A DNA stretch of 64,000 nucleotides, from assembly GCF_038069765.1 (NCBI RefSeq), contig NZ_JBBPFS010000003.1, forward strand, positions 124,001-188,000, given 5' to 3'. A program made the translations under genes and the position numbers. This stretch comes from Arthrobacter_B sp038069765 (GTDB taxonomy: Bacteria; Actinomycetota; Actinomycetes; Actinomycetales; Micrococcaceae). The notes beneath the pieces were generated by a model, which was given only the letters and a program-made list of their open reading frames with translations, was not told the DNA's origin and ran no database searches. Each line of letters starts with the position of its first letter. Position 1 is the first letter of the stretch. Shown here piece by piece: positions 48,373 through 56,992 of this stretch.

Positions 48373-49986
48373 CTACCCCGTTAGCCTGACGGCGGCCTGC
48401 GGGAGGGTGCTTCCCTCCCGCAGGAGCCCGGTCAGCTGAGCGGGCGGCAGCGGCCGGCTGAAGTAGTAGCCCTGGCCGCTGCAGCAGCCCATCTTGTGCA
48501 GCTGCCGGGCCTGGGCTGCGGTTTCAATGCCCTCAAACACCGCTTCCATGCCGGCGGCCCGGATCAGGTTGTGCACGGCGTCCACAAACCGCAGCTGGCC
48601 GTCGTCGTCGTCGATCTCCGCAATCAGCGACCGGTCCACCTTGACCGTGTCGACGGGCAGCCGGCGCAGGTAGCTGATGGAGGAATAGCCGGTGCCGAAA
48701 TCGTCGATGGCCAGCCCGACCCCCAGCGCCTGCAGGGACTTGAGCGAGTAGGTTTCCACCTCTCCCCCGGTGATGAACGCACTCTCGGTGATTTCCAGGA
48801 CCAGCGACGACGCCGGCAGGCCGGTTTCGCGCAGCGCCCGGCGCACGTAGTCCACCAGGTCCATGCTCTGCAGTTCGGACGCCGCCAGGTTCACGCGCAT
48901 CTGGAAGTTCCCCCCCGCGGGCACCAGATCCCGCCAGCCAACCAGCTGTTCAAGAGCCGCCCGGAGCACCCAGCGGCCGATGCCGACAATGAGCCCGGTT
49001 TCTTCGGCCAGCGGAATGAACGAGTCCGGCATGATCAGCCCCCGGACGGGATGATTCCAGCGCACCAGCGCCTCCACGCCCTGCAGCCGGCCCGTTTCCA
49101 GCTCCACGACCGGCTGATAAGCCAGCTGCAGTTCACCGCGCTCGACGGCGTGGCGCAGCTCCCCTGCCATGTCCCGGCGCAGCTGCCGGCTGTACAGCAT
49201 GACCGGTTCAAAGAACTTGATCCGCTGCTGGGCGTCGTCCTTCGCCGCATACATCGCAGTGTCGGCGCGCAGCAGGATGCTGTTGGCGTCCTCCCTCGGC
49301 GCGGCCAGATGGATGCCGACGCTGGCACGCGGCCAGACATCCAGGTCATCGAGTTTGATCCGGCGCTTCAGGGCTTCCATGATTCTGGCTGCGGCGGTGC
49401 GCGCGTGCTGCATCGTTGACGCGGGGAGCAGCACCGCAAATTCGTCGCCGCCCAGCCGCGCGACGTCGCTTTCGGTGCCGGCCGCCGCAACAAGCCGGAT
49501 GGCAATTTCCATGAGGACGAGGTCACCGGCGTGGTGGCCGAAGCTGTCGTTGATGTCCTTGAACCCGTCCAGGTCGATCATCAGCACGGCCGGTCCGGGC
49601 TCGCCGTCCTTCCGGGCGCTCACCGCGGCGTCGAGCGATTCCCGAAGCGATGACCGGTTTCCGACGCCGGTGAGCGGATCCGTCATGGCCATGTGCTGCA
49701 TCTGTTCGTGGGCTTCGCGCAGCTCCTGGGTGCGGGTTTCCACCCGTTCCTCGAAGTCGGCGTAGACCTCGCTCAATTCCCCGGCGAGCAGGTTGATGCC
49801 GGTGATCACGGCGTCCACCTGGTCCCGGGCCTTCGACGTCGGAATGTAGGTGCTCAGGTCTCCCGACGCCATCCGGATGATGCCTTCGACCACCTGGCTC
49901 AGGCGGTCGTCGCGGGGTTCGGGAACTGCGGGCATTGCTGGGGTCGCGGCAAGGGGCTGCCGCGCGGGCGGTTCCTGGTCAGGCAA
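48373..49986 (-). CDS. GGDEF-EAL cyclic-di-GMP protein
   Basis: 537 residues. A short N-terminal HAMP-like helical segment (QVVEGIIRMASGDLSTYIPT) is followed by a GGDEF domain with intact ARLGGDEFAVLLP (no RXXD inhibitory site before it) and an EAL domain with intact GVEALVRWNHP, LVLEITESAFI and IDDFGTGYSSISYL. Both synthesis and breakdown of c-di-GMP are possible from motifs. No membrane helix, so it is likely cytoplasmic. Its start overlaps the end of the STAS-like gene by eight bases. Confidence 0.92.
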   Translation of the reverse strand: MPDQEPPARQPLAATPAMPAVPEPRDDRLSQVVEGIIRMASGDLSTYIPTSKARDQVDAVITGINLLAGELSEVYADFEERVETRTQELREAHEQMQHMAMTDPLTGVGNRSSLRESLDAAVSARKDGEPGPAVLMIDLDGFKDINDSFGHHAGDLVLMEIAIRLVAAAGTESDVARLGGDEFAVLLPASTMQHARTAAARIMEALKRRIKLDDLDVWPRASVGIHLAAPREDANSILLRADTAMYAAKDDAQQRIKFFEPVMLYSRQLRRDMAGELRHAVERGELQLAYQPVVELETGRLQGVEALVRWNHPVRGLIMPDSFIPLAEETGLIVGIGRWVLRAALEQLVGWRDLVPAGGNFQMRVNLAASELQSMDLVDYVRRALRETGLPASSLVLEITESAFITGGEVETYSLKSLQALGVGLAIDDFGTGYSSISYLRRLPVDTVKVDRSLIAEIDDDDGQLRFVDAVHNLIRAAGMEAVFEGIETAAQARQLHKMGCCSGQGYYFSRPLPPAQLTGLLREGSTLPQAAVRLTG

Positions 49987-50443
49987 CGGGGCACTTTCTC
50001 TGCAGCCATTCCAGCGCTTCCGGTTCCGTGGAGAAGTAGCGCGTGGGGCAGGGCTGCGTGTTCCCGCCGAGCAGGAAGTTGGCGATCACACGGTCCACGG
50101 GCGAGACGCCGAGGACAGCCACCGCTTCCAGCGAAGCGGCACTGCCGAAGACCGTACGTGCACTTCGGGTGAGGGCTTCAACACCGGTCAGGACCAGGAG
50201 CATCGGCAGCTTGCCGGTTCCTGCCAGCTTTTCCACCTTTTCGGCTGCTTCTGATGCCATCGAGCCGCTGACAACGGCCCCTGCCGGCAGGACCAGAAGG
50301 ATGTGCCCTTCCGGGGCAACGGAGACGTGGACTGCCGCGGTTACTGGAACTACTTCCCGGAGCTCATCGGTGTCGGGCGAACCCACTATTTTTAGCTCTC
50401 TGGAACTGGACGTGTCCGTACCCGTGTAGCCCTGCTGTGTCAT
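49979..50443 (-). CDS. Small STAS/SpoIIAA-like protein
   Basis: 154 residues. The predicted alternating beta/alpha pattern (ILLVLPAGAVVSGSMASEAA, PMLLVLTGVEALTRSARTVF, EAVAVLGVSPVDRVIANFLL, then FSTEPEALEWLQRK) matches the SpoIIAA/STAS-like (DUF7793-type) fold used in actinobacterial regulatory proteins. No catalytic residue is recognisable. Overlap with the GGDEF-EAL gene implies a coupled pair in which it may act as an input module; this is inferred. Confidence 0.6.
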   Translation of the reverse strand: MTQQGYTGTDTSSSRELKIVGSPDTDELREVVPVTAAVHVSVAPEGHILLVLPAGAVVSGSMASEAAEKVEKLAGTGKLPMLLVLTGVEALTRSARTVFGSAASLEAVAVLGVSPVDRVIANFLLGGNTQPCPTRYFSTEPEALEWLQRKCPVA

Positions 50444-50574
50444 GCTTCCCCCCAGTGACAGCGCGCATACAACACGTTATTTGTGCCGAATTATCCAAAC
50501 ATCTTTAGGCTTTACCCAGCATGTTTTATCGCTTCAAGCCGTCCAACGCGTATGTGCCGCTCATAACATAAAAA

Positions 50575-51606
50575 TTATCCGATCATACGTTCAATATTGT
50601 CAATGAGCTGGTGAGCTTCCTGCGCCCTCCGACCGGCTCCAAGGACCGTAAAAGTCGTTCCGCAATGCTTGGCAGCCTGTAGGGCTTCGTCATACTCACC
50701 GAGCTTAAACAGGGCTAGCGCGAGAATGTACTCGGTCTCCGCGAGTGTGTGCGGAGGCAATAGGTCGCGCTGCTTCAGGATATTCCTGACTCGCAGAACC
50801 GACTCTGCAGCTTCGTCCGTCAGGAGCAGCCAGTGAGCTCGCACCAATGAAATCTCAAGTTCATCGATGGGACTCCCGCCTGTGACTGAAATCGCGAGCT
50901 CTGCCCGTTCAATACAGACCAGGGTAGAGGGGTCCACGAGACCCGCTTGAATGCGCATATGTGCAGATGCCTTGTTGAAGAGCGCCCAAAGATTTACATC
51001 GTTGCTGGGAGTAAGCCGCTCTGCTGCCATTTCGTGGTGATATAGCCCGAGCGCGCTCTCCTCCATCAAGAAAGCAACGTTTCCAATCGCCCAATATGCC
51101 TGCCCGGCGACTTCCGGTGGGGTAGTCGCCGTAATAAGCCCTTCCATCGCAAGCGCTGCCTTCCACGCTCCCTCCAAGTCGCCGCTTTCAGCCAATGAAG
51201 CGACCAGCGCATGATGGGTATCGAAGTGGTTGCGGTCATCGCTCTCATCCACTAATTCAATCGCGGCCGCTTCCTGAGCGACGCGAACGGCTTCCCCAAC
51301 GAGACCAAGGGCGTGTAATGCACGTGCGTGCAGAGCCTTCGCCCTCGCCTCCATGGCCGGATCCTCGCGAACTGAAGGGTCTTCGGCCAGCTGCTTGGCA
51401 CTGAGAGCAAAATCCTGGATGAGCCCCATTTCAAGCTGACACTCCGCCATGAGGACCGAAGTGCGCCAATATGCGGATTTATCCCCCCTGCCCAATGCTT
51501 TCTCCGCTGCGGCGGAGGCTTGGCGCATGGCGTCTTTGTACTCTCGGCGCTCCCAGAACTGCCGTGCCGTGTATTCGTTGATCATGTAATCAAGGGAGTC
51601 GTCCAA
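50575..51606 (-). CDS. TPR-repeat protein with no DNA-binding domain (candidate peptide receptor)
   Basis: 343 residues from a TTG at 51606 (AGGAAGGG about nine bases upstream; an ATG seven codons in is the alternative). It is almost wholly helical: helix pairs with TPR spacing are visible from the start (ARQFWERREYKDAMRQASAA) to the end (ILALALFKLGEYDEALQAAK). There is no helix-turn-helix; an in-frame stop lies six codons upstream. A stand-alone TPR protein of this length resembles Rap-type RRNPP receptors. The gene is visibly AT-richer than its neighbours. It is divergent from the small secreted-peptide gene at 51821. Receptor function is inference. Confidence 0.7.
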   Translation of the reverse strand: MDDSLDYMINEYTARQFWERREYKDAMRQASAAAEKALGRGDKSAYWRTSVLMAECQLEMGLIQDFALSAKQLAEDPSVREDPAMEARAKALHARALHALGLVGEAVRVAQEAAAIELVDESDDRNHFDTHHALVASLAESGDLEGAWKAALAMEGLITATTPPEVAGQAYWAIGNVAFLMEESALGLYHHEMAAERLTPSNDVNLWALFNKASAHMRIQAGLVDPSTLVCIERAELAISVTGGSPIDELEISLVRAHWLLLTDEAAESVLRVRNILKQRDLLPPHTLAETEYILALALFKLGEYDEALQAAKHCGTTFTVLGAGRRAQEAHQLIDNIERMIG

Positions 51607-51775
51607 GGCGAGAGGCCCTTCCTAACACGCATCGCAAGAGTGGTCTGGTTCACACTACCTTTGGAAACATCCATGCCCAAATATGACCCTGCTACTAGGT
51701 GCCCAGCATGGCTAATGATGAGGCGGGTCCCCACCAAGAATAATTTGAACGATATACGGGGAGAGTTTTTATCCC

Positions 51776-51820
51776 TATACTTCTGGCTGTCGGTTGTAAT
51801 TCAATTCATAGGAGTATGGC
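51776..51820 (+). promoter_or_regulatory. Promoter and ribosome site of the secreted-peptide gene
   Basis: TATACT (51776-51781) is a good -10; a TTGAAC at 51745 is too far away for a standard -35. AGGAG (51810-51814) lies six bases before the ATG, an ideal ribosome site for such a short gene. The 214-bp divergent spacer is AT-rich. Confidence 0.5.
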
Positions 51821-51955
51821 ATGAAGAAATTCGGAATCACGGTGCTGCTTGCGGCGTCCATGGCTGCAGTCAGCGTTGCCGCCCCGGCAGCAGCTGCGGT
51901 CGACAACGCGCCGGTCATGAAGCCGCTGGTTAATGTTTGGCCCAATCCGCGCTAG
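51821..51955 (+). CDS. 44-residue secreted peptide precursor
   Basis: A short gene with an optimal AGGAG site. The product begins MKKFGITVLLAASMAAVSVA, a textbook signal peptide, and continues APAAAAVDNAPVMKP; a signal peptidase site after AAAA would free the 18-residue peptide VDNAPVMKPLVNVWPNPR. There is no cysteine, anchor or membrane segment. An imperfect hairpin follows the stop. Divergent from the TPR gene. The set resembles a Phr- or PapR-like export-and-sense pheromone next to its receptor. Family not recognised; the signalling role is inference. Confidence 0.65.
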   Translation: MKKFGITVLLAASMAAVSVAAPAAAAVDNAPVMKPLVNVWPNPR

Positions 51956-51967
51956 ATCGCACAAAGT

Positions 51968-52002
51968 GGTCGGGTGGGATTCTCCAACAATCCCATCCGA
52001 CC
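51968..52002 (+). terminator. Hairpin after the secreted-peptide gene
   Basis: GGTCGGGTGGGAT and ATCCCATCCGACC form a 13-bp stem with one G-U pair in RNA, 12 bases after the peptide stop. It isolates the peptide gene from deoC. Confidence 0.55.
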
Positions 52003-52084
52003 TATTCCCACGGGCATATTTGAAAACACAAAGGGTACTTGTCGCCTTTAAGGCCCGGCAGCCCCTCCGCAACCCCCGCTGTGG

Positions 52085-52097
52085 CAAGATAGTGGGC
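52085..52097 (+). promoter_or_regulatory. Candidate promoter of deoC
   Basis: CAAGAT, then AGTGGGC and the ATG at 52098. A leaderless arrangement is possible, though the hexamer is weaker than in the other cases. Confidence 0.3.
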
Positions 52098-52772
52098 ATG
52101 TCTACACCCATTGCGTCCTACATTGACCACACGCTCCTTAAGCCCGAGGCCAGCCGCGAGGACATCCTGAAAGTCTGCGCCGAAGCCGCAGAATACGGCT
52201 TCAAGTCCGTCTGCGTGAACCCGCTGTGGGTCGGCACGGTGCGCAACGCCCTCAAGGACAGCGGCGTGCTCACCTGCTCCGTTATCGGCTTCCCGCTGGG
52301 AGCCACCACCACCGAGGTGAAGGTCGTGGAGGCCCGCGGTGCCCTGCAGGACGGCGCCGATGAAATCGACATGGTCATCGACATCGCCGCTGCCCGCCGC
52401 GGAGACCGCGACGCCCTCGTCCGCGACATCGCAGCCGTGGCCGACGAAGTCCACACCGGCGGCGGCATCCTGAAGGTCATCATCGAAACCTCCCTGCTCA
52501 CCGACGAGCAGAAGGTCCTCGCCTGCAAGGCCGCCGTGGAAGCCGGCGCCGATTTCGTCAAAACCTCCACCGGTTTCAACGGTGGCGGCGCCACCGTGGA
52601 AGACGTCGCGCTGATGCGCCGGACCGTGGGCCCGGACCTCGGTGTGAAGGCTTCGGGCGGTGTCCGCTCGCGCGAAGACGCACAAGCAATGATCGACGCC
52701 GGAGCCACGCGTATCGGTGCAAGCTCAGGTATCGCTATTGTTAAGGGTGGGAACGCCGCGTCGGACTACTGA
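52098..52772 (+). CDS. deoC: Deoxyribose-phosphate aldolase
   Basis: 224 residues, standard DeoC length. YIDHTLLKPEASREDILKVC at the start, EIDMVIDIAAARRGDRDAL with the catalytic Asp, the Schiff-base Lys in AGADFVKTSTGFNGGGAT and the second Lys in LGVKASGGVRSREDAQAMID are all present. It splits 2-deoxyribose 5-phosphate into acetaldehyde and glyceraldehyde 3-phosphate, finishing the deoxynucleoside salvage route begun by punA and the phosphosugar mutase. Confidence 0.97.
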   Translation: MSTPIASYIDHTLLKPEASREDILKVCAEAAEYGFKSVCVNPLWVGTVRNALKDSGVLTCSVIGFPLGATTTEVKVVEARGALQDGADEIDMVIDIAAARRGDRDALVRDIAAVADEVHTGGGILKVIIETSLLTDEQKVLACKAAVEAGADFVKTSTGFNGGGATVEDVALMRRTVGPDLGVKASGGVRSREDAQAMIDAGATRIGASSGIAIVKGGNAASDY

Positions 52773-52811
52773 TCCGCCGGCTACTGAATACTTTTTGAAA
52801 CGGAGAACACC

Positions 52812-53063
52812 ATGGCAGGAACACGGTCCAAGCAGCCCACGCACTCGGGTGAAGGGCACCTTGTCAGCAACCTCGTCACCTTTGTCATCTTCCTGGCGAT
52901 CTTCCTGGTCGGGCTTTACTCCCTGACCTGGCTGTCCCTGGACAACGTCTGGCCGATGGTCATCTGCCTGGCACTGGCCACCCTGGCCTACTTTGTTCCG
53001 TTCCTGATGGGACGCTCGGACACCGCCAAGGTTCTGGCCGAGGGCCGCGTACCCAGCGAGTAG
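52812..53063 (+). CDS. Small two-helix membrane protein
   Basis: 83 residues. A polar start (MAGTRSKQPTHSGEGH), then FVIFLAIFLVGLYSLTWLSL and MVICLALATLAYFVPFLMG as two transmembrane helices, and a short acidic tail. GGAG precedes the ATG. No family function is known to me. It follows deoC by 39 bases and may be cotranscribed. Confidence 0.7.
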   Translation: MAGTRSKQPTHSGEGHLVSNLVTFVIFLAIFLVGLYSLTWLSLDNVWPMVICLALATLAYFVPFLMGRSDTAKVLAEGRVPSE

Positions 53064-53083
53064 CAGCACCGCAGCAGGGTTTT

Positions 53084-53115
53084 CGTCCACGCAACCGCGT
53101 CAGGTTGCGTGGACG
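53084..53115. terminator. Terminator-like hairpin
   Basis: CGTCCACGCAACC (53084-53096) and GGTTGCGTGGACG (53103-53115) make a perfect 13-bp stem 20 bases after the small membrane-protein gene; no T-run. Confidence 0.5.
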
Positions 53116-53187
53116 CGTGCTTTAACGAGTAGTCCCCGGGGAGAAGGCGCGTAGCGATTACGCTAAGACCGCTGTGCCGGCCCGTTC

Positions 53188-53199
53188 TATATTCGACTC
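53188..53199 (+). promoter_or_regulatory. Candidate leaderless promoter of the 48-residue gene
   Basis: TATATT, one base from the consensus -10, is followed by CGACTC and the ATG at 53200. No ribosome site is seen. Confidence 0.45.
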
Positions 53200-53346
53200 A
53201 TGAGTAGCACTATGACGCGCCGGCAATGGCGCCAGGACCGGGCCCGCCAGCAGCGCGTCAGCCGCATCGGATACGGAATCGTGGTCGTCACGGCAATGAT
53301 GTGCGTGGCCGTCCTCATCGTCGGCCTCGCCCAGGGCGCCCGCTAA
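53200..53346 (+). CDS. 48-residue single-pass membrane protein
   Basis: A short basic N-terminus (TRRQWRQDRARQQRVSRIGY) is followed by one hydrophobic helix (GIVVVTAMMCVAVLIVGLAQ). The good -10 six bases before the ATG supports a real gene. It lies between deoC's operon and the convergent mfd. Function unknown. Confidence 0.5.
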   Translation: MSSTMTRRQWRQDRARQQRVSRIGYGIVVVTAMMCVAVLIVGLAQGAR

Positions 53347-53374
53347 ACCAGCAGGCGCCCGGCGGGGCAATCCC

Positions 53375-56300
53375 CTATTCCTTGAACACCGCGTCCACAA
53401 CCTGCTGCGCCCACGCCAGGATCTCGGCGTCGACCAGGTCCCGCCCGCCAATCCGGGCGGTTTTGGGCTTGGGCACCAGCACCGCGTTCAGCGCCGGCTT
53501 CACCTGCGCGCCGGGGTACATCCGCTGCAGGCGCATGGTGCGCGATTCGGGCAGGTCCGCGGGAGCGAACTTGATGAAGTTCCCCTGCAGCGCGACGTCG
53601 GTGAGCCCGGCCTCGCGCGCGTTGACCCGGAAGCGGGCCACCTCAATCAGGTTCTTCACGGCCTGCGGCGGCTCGCCGTAGCGGTCCACCAGCTCCGCGA
53701 GCACCTCGTCGATCGCCTCGTAGGTGACCGCGGAGGCCAGCTTGCGGTACGCCTCCAGCCGCAGCCGCTCCCCCGGCACGTAGTCGTGCGGCAGGTGCGC
53801 GTTGACCGGCAGCTCGATCTTCATCTCGGCGGCCTTCTCCTCGGCCTCGCCGCGGTAATCCGCCACCGCCTCGCCGACCAGCCGGATGTACAGGTCAAAG
53901 CCGACGCCGGCAATGTGCCCGGACTGTTCCCCGCCGAGCAGGTTGCCCGCACCGCGGATCTCCAGGTCCTTCATCGCCAGCTGCATGCCGGCGCCGAGTT
54001 CGTTGTGCGTGGCCACGGCCTTGAGCCGTTCCAACGCCACCTCGCCCAGCGGCTTCTCCGACGGATACAGGAAGTACGCGTAGGCACGTTCCCGGCCGCG
54101 GCCCACGCGCCCGCGCAGCTGGTGCAGCTGGGACAGGCCAAAGTGGTCCGCCCGGTCCACAACCAGCGTGTTGGCGTTGGAAATGTCCAGCCCGGTCTCG
54201 ATGATCGTGGTGCACACCAGCACGTCAAAGCGCTTCTCCCAGAAGTCCACAATGATCTGCTCGAGCTTGGATTCGCTCATCTGCCCGTGCGCGACGGCGA
54301 TGCGCGCCTCCGGGACCAGCTCCTGCAGGTGCGCGGCGGTGCGGTCAATCGAGGAAACCCGGTTGTGCACAAAGAACACCTGCCCTTCGCGCATCAGTTC
54401 GCGGCGGATCGCGGCCGAGGCCTGCCGGTCCGTGTACGGGCCCACGTAGGTGAGCACGGGATGCCGCTCCTCCGGCGGGGTGGCCAGCGTGGAGGTTTCC
54501 CGGATCCCGGTCAGCGACATTTCCAGGGTGCGCGGAATCGGCGTCGCACTCATGGCCAGCACGTCCACGTTGGTGCGCATCTTCTTCAGCGCTTCCTTGT
54601 GCTCAACGCCGAACCGCTGCTCCTCATCGACGATCACCAGGCCCAGATCCTTGAACTGGACCTCCTGCGAAAGCAGCCGGTGCGTGCCGATGACCACGTC
54701 CACGGAGCCGTTCTTCACGCCCTCGATGGTTTCCTTGGCCTGCTTGGAGGTCTGGAACCGGGACAGTGATTCCACCCGGACCGGGAACCCGGAGAAGCGT
54801 TCGCCGAAGGTTTCCATGTGCTGCTGGGCCAGCAGCGTGGTGGGCACCAGCACCGCCACCTGCTTGCCGTCCTGCACGGCCTTGAACGCGGCGCGCACCG
54901 CAATTTCGGTCTTGCCGTAGCCGACGTCGCCGGAGACCAGGCGGTCCATCGGGACTTCCTTCTCCATGTCCGCCTTGACCTCGTTGATGGTGGTCAGCTG
55001 GTCCGGGGTTTCCACATACGGGAACGCCTCCTCCAGCTCGCGCTGCCACGGAGTGTCCTTCGCGAAGGCGTGCCCCTTGGACGCCATCCGCGCCGAGTAC
55101 AGCCTGATCAGCTCACCGGCGATCTCCTTGACCGCCTTGCGGGCCCGGGACTTGGTCTTGGCCCAGTCCGAGCCGCCCATCTTGGACAGCACCGGAGTTT
55201 CCCCGCCGACGTAGCGGGTGATCTGGTCCAGCTGGTCGGTGGGCACAAACAGCCGGTCGCCGGGGCCGCCGCGCTTGGCCGGGGCGTATTCGAGCACCAT
55301 GTACTCGCGCACGGTTTTGCTGGCGCCGGCGCCGGTCGCGCGCTGGATCAGCTCCACAAACCTGCCGACGCCGTGCTGCTCATGCACCACAAAGTCGCCT
55401 TCGTGCAGCTGCAGGGGGTCGACGGCGTTGCGCCGCTTGGAGGGCATCTTGCGCATGTCGCGGGTGGAGTAGGCGCTGGCCCGGCCCAGCAGGTCAGCCT
55501 CGGTCAGCAGCCCGGTCTTGAGTCCGTCAAAGACGTAGCCGCGGCCGGCGCTGGCGGTGGTGATGGAGATGATGCCCGGCACCGGTTCGGTGTCCACGGA
55601 GTCGGTGAGCGACGCCGGAATGTCATTGTCCTTGAACAGCTCGGCCAGGCGCGCGGCCGGGCCGGGGCCTTCGGTGACCACCACAACGCGCCACGCGTCG
55701 CGCACCCGGGAGCCGATGAACTCCATCATTTCCGCAACATCGCCCTGGTATCCCCGGGGTTCGCGGGCGTTGATGGTCAGGGTGTCGATGTCCAGGACGG
55801 TCTCATCGTCCGGATTGAAGGAGGTGATGGACCACCAGCCCACCGAGTTTGCCAGGGCGGCGGAGCGGGTGTCCGTCAGGGACCGGAAGCTCGCAGCCTC
55901 CAGATCCGCGCTGATGCCGGCGGACAGATCCAGCGGCGCCGCACCGCCGTCGGACGCTGTGGCCCAGGCGGCGGCGAGGAATTCCTCGTTGGTGGCGGCC
56001 AGGTCGTGCGCGCGGGCGCGGACCTTCTCGGGCTCCACCACCACGGACAGCGATCCGGCGGGCAATTCGCCCATCAGCGGCACCATTTCATCCACCAGCA
56101 CCGGGGCCAGGGACTCCATGCCTTCGACGGCGATGCCGCCGGCGATCTTCTCGAGCATGTCCGCGGCGGCGGGCATCTGGCTCTGCAGCTTCGCGGCGCG
56201 GCTCATCACCGAGGGGGTGATCAGGATTTCGCGGCAGGGCGGTGCATAGAGCTCGGTGGGATGCGTGATGTGCGGGCCGGTCAGGGTCCGCTGGTCGGCG

Positions 56301-56992
56301 ACGGCGAACCAGCGCATCGAGTCCACCTCGTCGCCGAAGAAGTCGATGCGGATCGGATGGTCCTCGGTGGGCGGAAAAACGTCCAGGATGCCGCCGCGCA
56401 CGGCAAACTCGCCGCGGTGCGAGACCATGTCCACCCGCGCGTACGCGGCTTCGGAGAGCTGCTTGACGACGGCGTCGAACTGGCGTTCCTCCCCCACCTT
56501 CAGGGAGACCGGCTGCAGGTCTCCGAGCCCGGCCACCAGCGGCTGCACGACGGCGCGGACCGGGGCCACGATCACGGAGATCGGGTGCCCCTCGGGATGG
56601 GCCAGCCGGCGCAGCACCGACAGGCGCCGACCCACGGTGTCCGAGCGCGGCGAGAGGCGTTCATGCGGCAGGGTCTCCCAGGACGGAAACTCCTCGATCC
56701 CGGCCAGCGGCAGGTAGGAGCGCAGGGCTGCGGCCAGGTCCTCGGCCTCGCGGCCCGTCGCGGTGATCGCAAGGACCACCGGCGGTGTGGTGTCGGCGCC
56801 GGCTGTTCCGGCGTCGTCGGCCGCTGCCGCGAGCCCGTCCACCATTTCCGCCAGCAGCGCTGCCCGCATGCCCTGCGGGGCGCCGATCTGCAGGTCTTCG
56901 CTGCGCCGGTCGGGGGTGCGCGACGCGAGGGTTCGCACCCGTGCGTAGGACGGGTCTTCGGCCAGTGCGGCGCGCAGTCCGTTCAGACTCAT
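53375..56992 (-). CDS. mfd: Transcription-repair coupling factor
   Basis: 1205 residues from the ATG at 56992; AAGGAG lies upstream, a little far away. Mfd frees stalled RNA polymerase and recruits UvrA. The UvrB-like N-terminal region is recognisable (LPHERLSPRSDTVGRRLSVL, RGGILDVFPPTEDHPIRIDF), then the polymerase-interacting domain (LHEGDFVVHEQHGVGRFVEL), the RecG-like motor with Walker A SGDVGYGKTEIAVRAAFKAV and DEEQ box LVIVDEEQRFGVEHKEALKK, and the C-terminal TRCF domain. Normal length. Confidence 0.97.
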   Translation of the reverse strand: MSLNGLRAALAEDPSYARVRTLASRTPDRRSEDLQIGAPQGMRAALLAEMVDGLAAAADDAGTAGADTTPPVVLAITATGREAEDLAAALRSYLPLAGIEEFPSWETLPHERLSPRSDTVGRRLSVLRRLAHPEGHPISVIVAPVRAVVQPLVAGLGDLQPVSLKVGEERQFDAVVKQLSEAAYARVDMVSHRGEFAVRGGILDVFPPTEDHPIRIDFFGDEVDSMRWFAVADQRTLTGPHITHPTELYAPPCREILITPSVMSRAAKLQSQMPAAADMLEKIAGGIAVEGMESLAPVLVDEMVPLMGELPAGSLSVVVEPEKVRARAHDLAATNEEFLAAAWATASDGGAAPLDLSAGISADLEAASFRSLTDTRSAALANSVGWWSITSFNPDDETVLDIDTLTINAREPRGYQGDVAEMMEFIGSRVRDAWRVVVVTEGPGPAARLAELFKDNDIPASLTDSVDTEPVPGIISITTASAGRGYVFDGLKTGLLTEADLLGRASAYSTRDMRKMPSKRRNAVDPLQLHEGDFVVHEQHGVGRFVELIQRATGAGASKTVREYMVLEYAPAKRGGPGDRLFVPTDQLDQITRYVGGETPVLSKMGGSDWAKTKSRARKAVKEIAGELIRLYSARMASKGHAFAKDTPWQRELEEAFPYVETPDQLTTINEVKADMEKEVPMDRLVSGDVGYGKTEIAVRAAFKAVQDGKQVAVLVPTTLLAQQHMETFGERFSGFPVRVESLSRFQTSKQAKETIEGVKNGSVDVVIGTHRLLSQEVQFKDLGLVIVDEEQRFGVEHKEALKKMRTNVDVLAMSATPIPRTLEMSLTGIRETSTLATPPEERHPVLTYVGPYTDRQASAAIRRELMREGQVFFVHNRVSSIDRTAAHLQELVPEARIAVAHGQMSESKLEQIIVDFWEKRFDVLVCTTIIETGLDISNANTLVVDRADHFGLSQLHQLRGRVGRGRERAYAYFLYPSEKPLGEVALERLKAVATHNELGAGMQLAMKDLEIRGAGNLLGGEQSGHIAGVGFDLYIRLVGEAVADYRGEAEEKAAEMKIELPVNAHLPHDYVPGERLRLEAYRKLASAVTYEAIDEVLAELVDRYGEPPQAVKNLIEVARFRVNAREAGLTDVALQGNFIKFAPADLPESRTMRLQRMYPGAQVKPALNAVLVPKPKTARIGGRDLVDAEILAWAQQVVDAVFKE

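Noticed and set aside
51607..51820. An N-terminal helix-turn-helix extension of the TPR gene
   Set aside because: An in-frame TAG lies six codons before the TTG start, and no HTH-like sequence was seen in the other frames.
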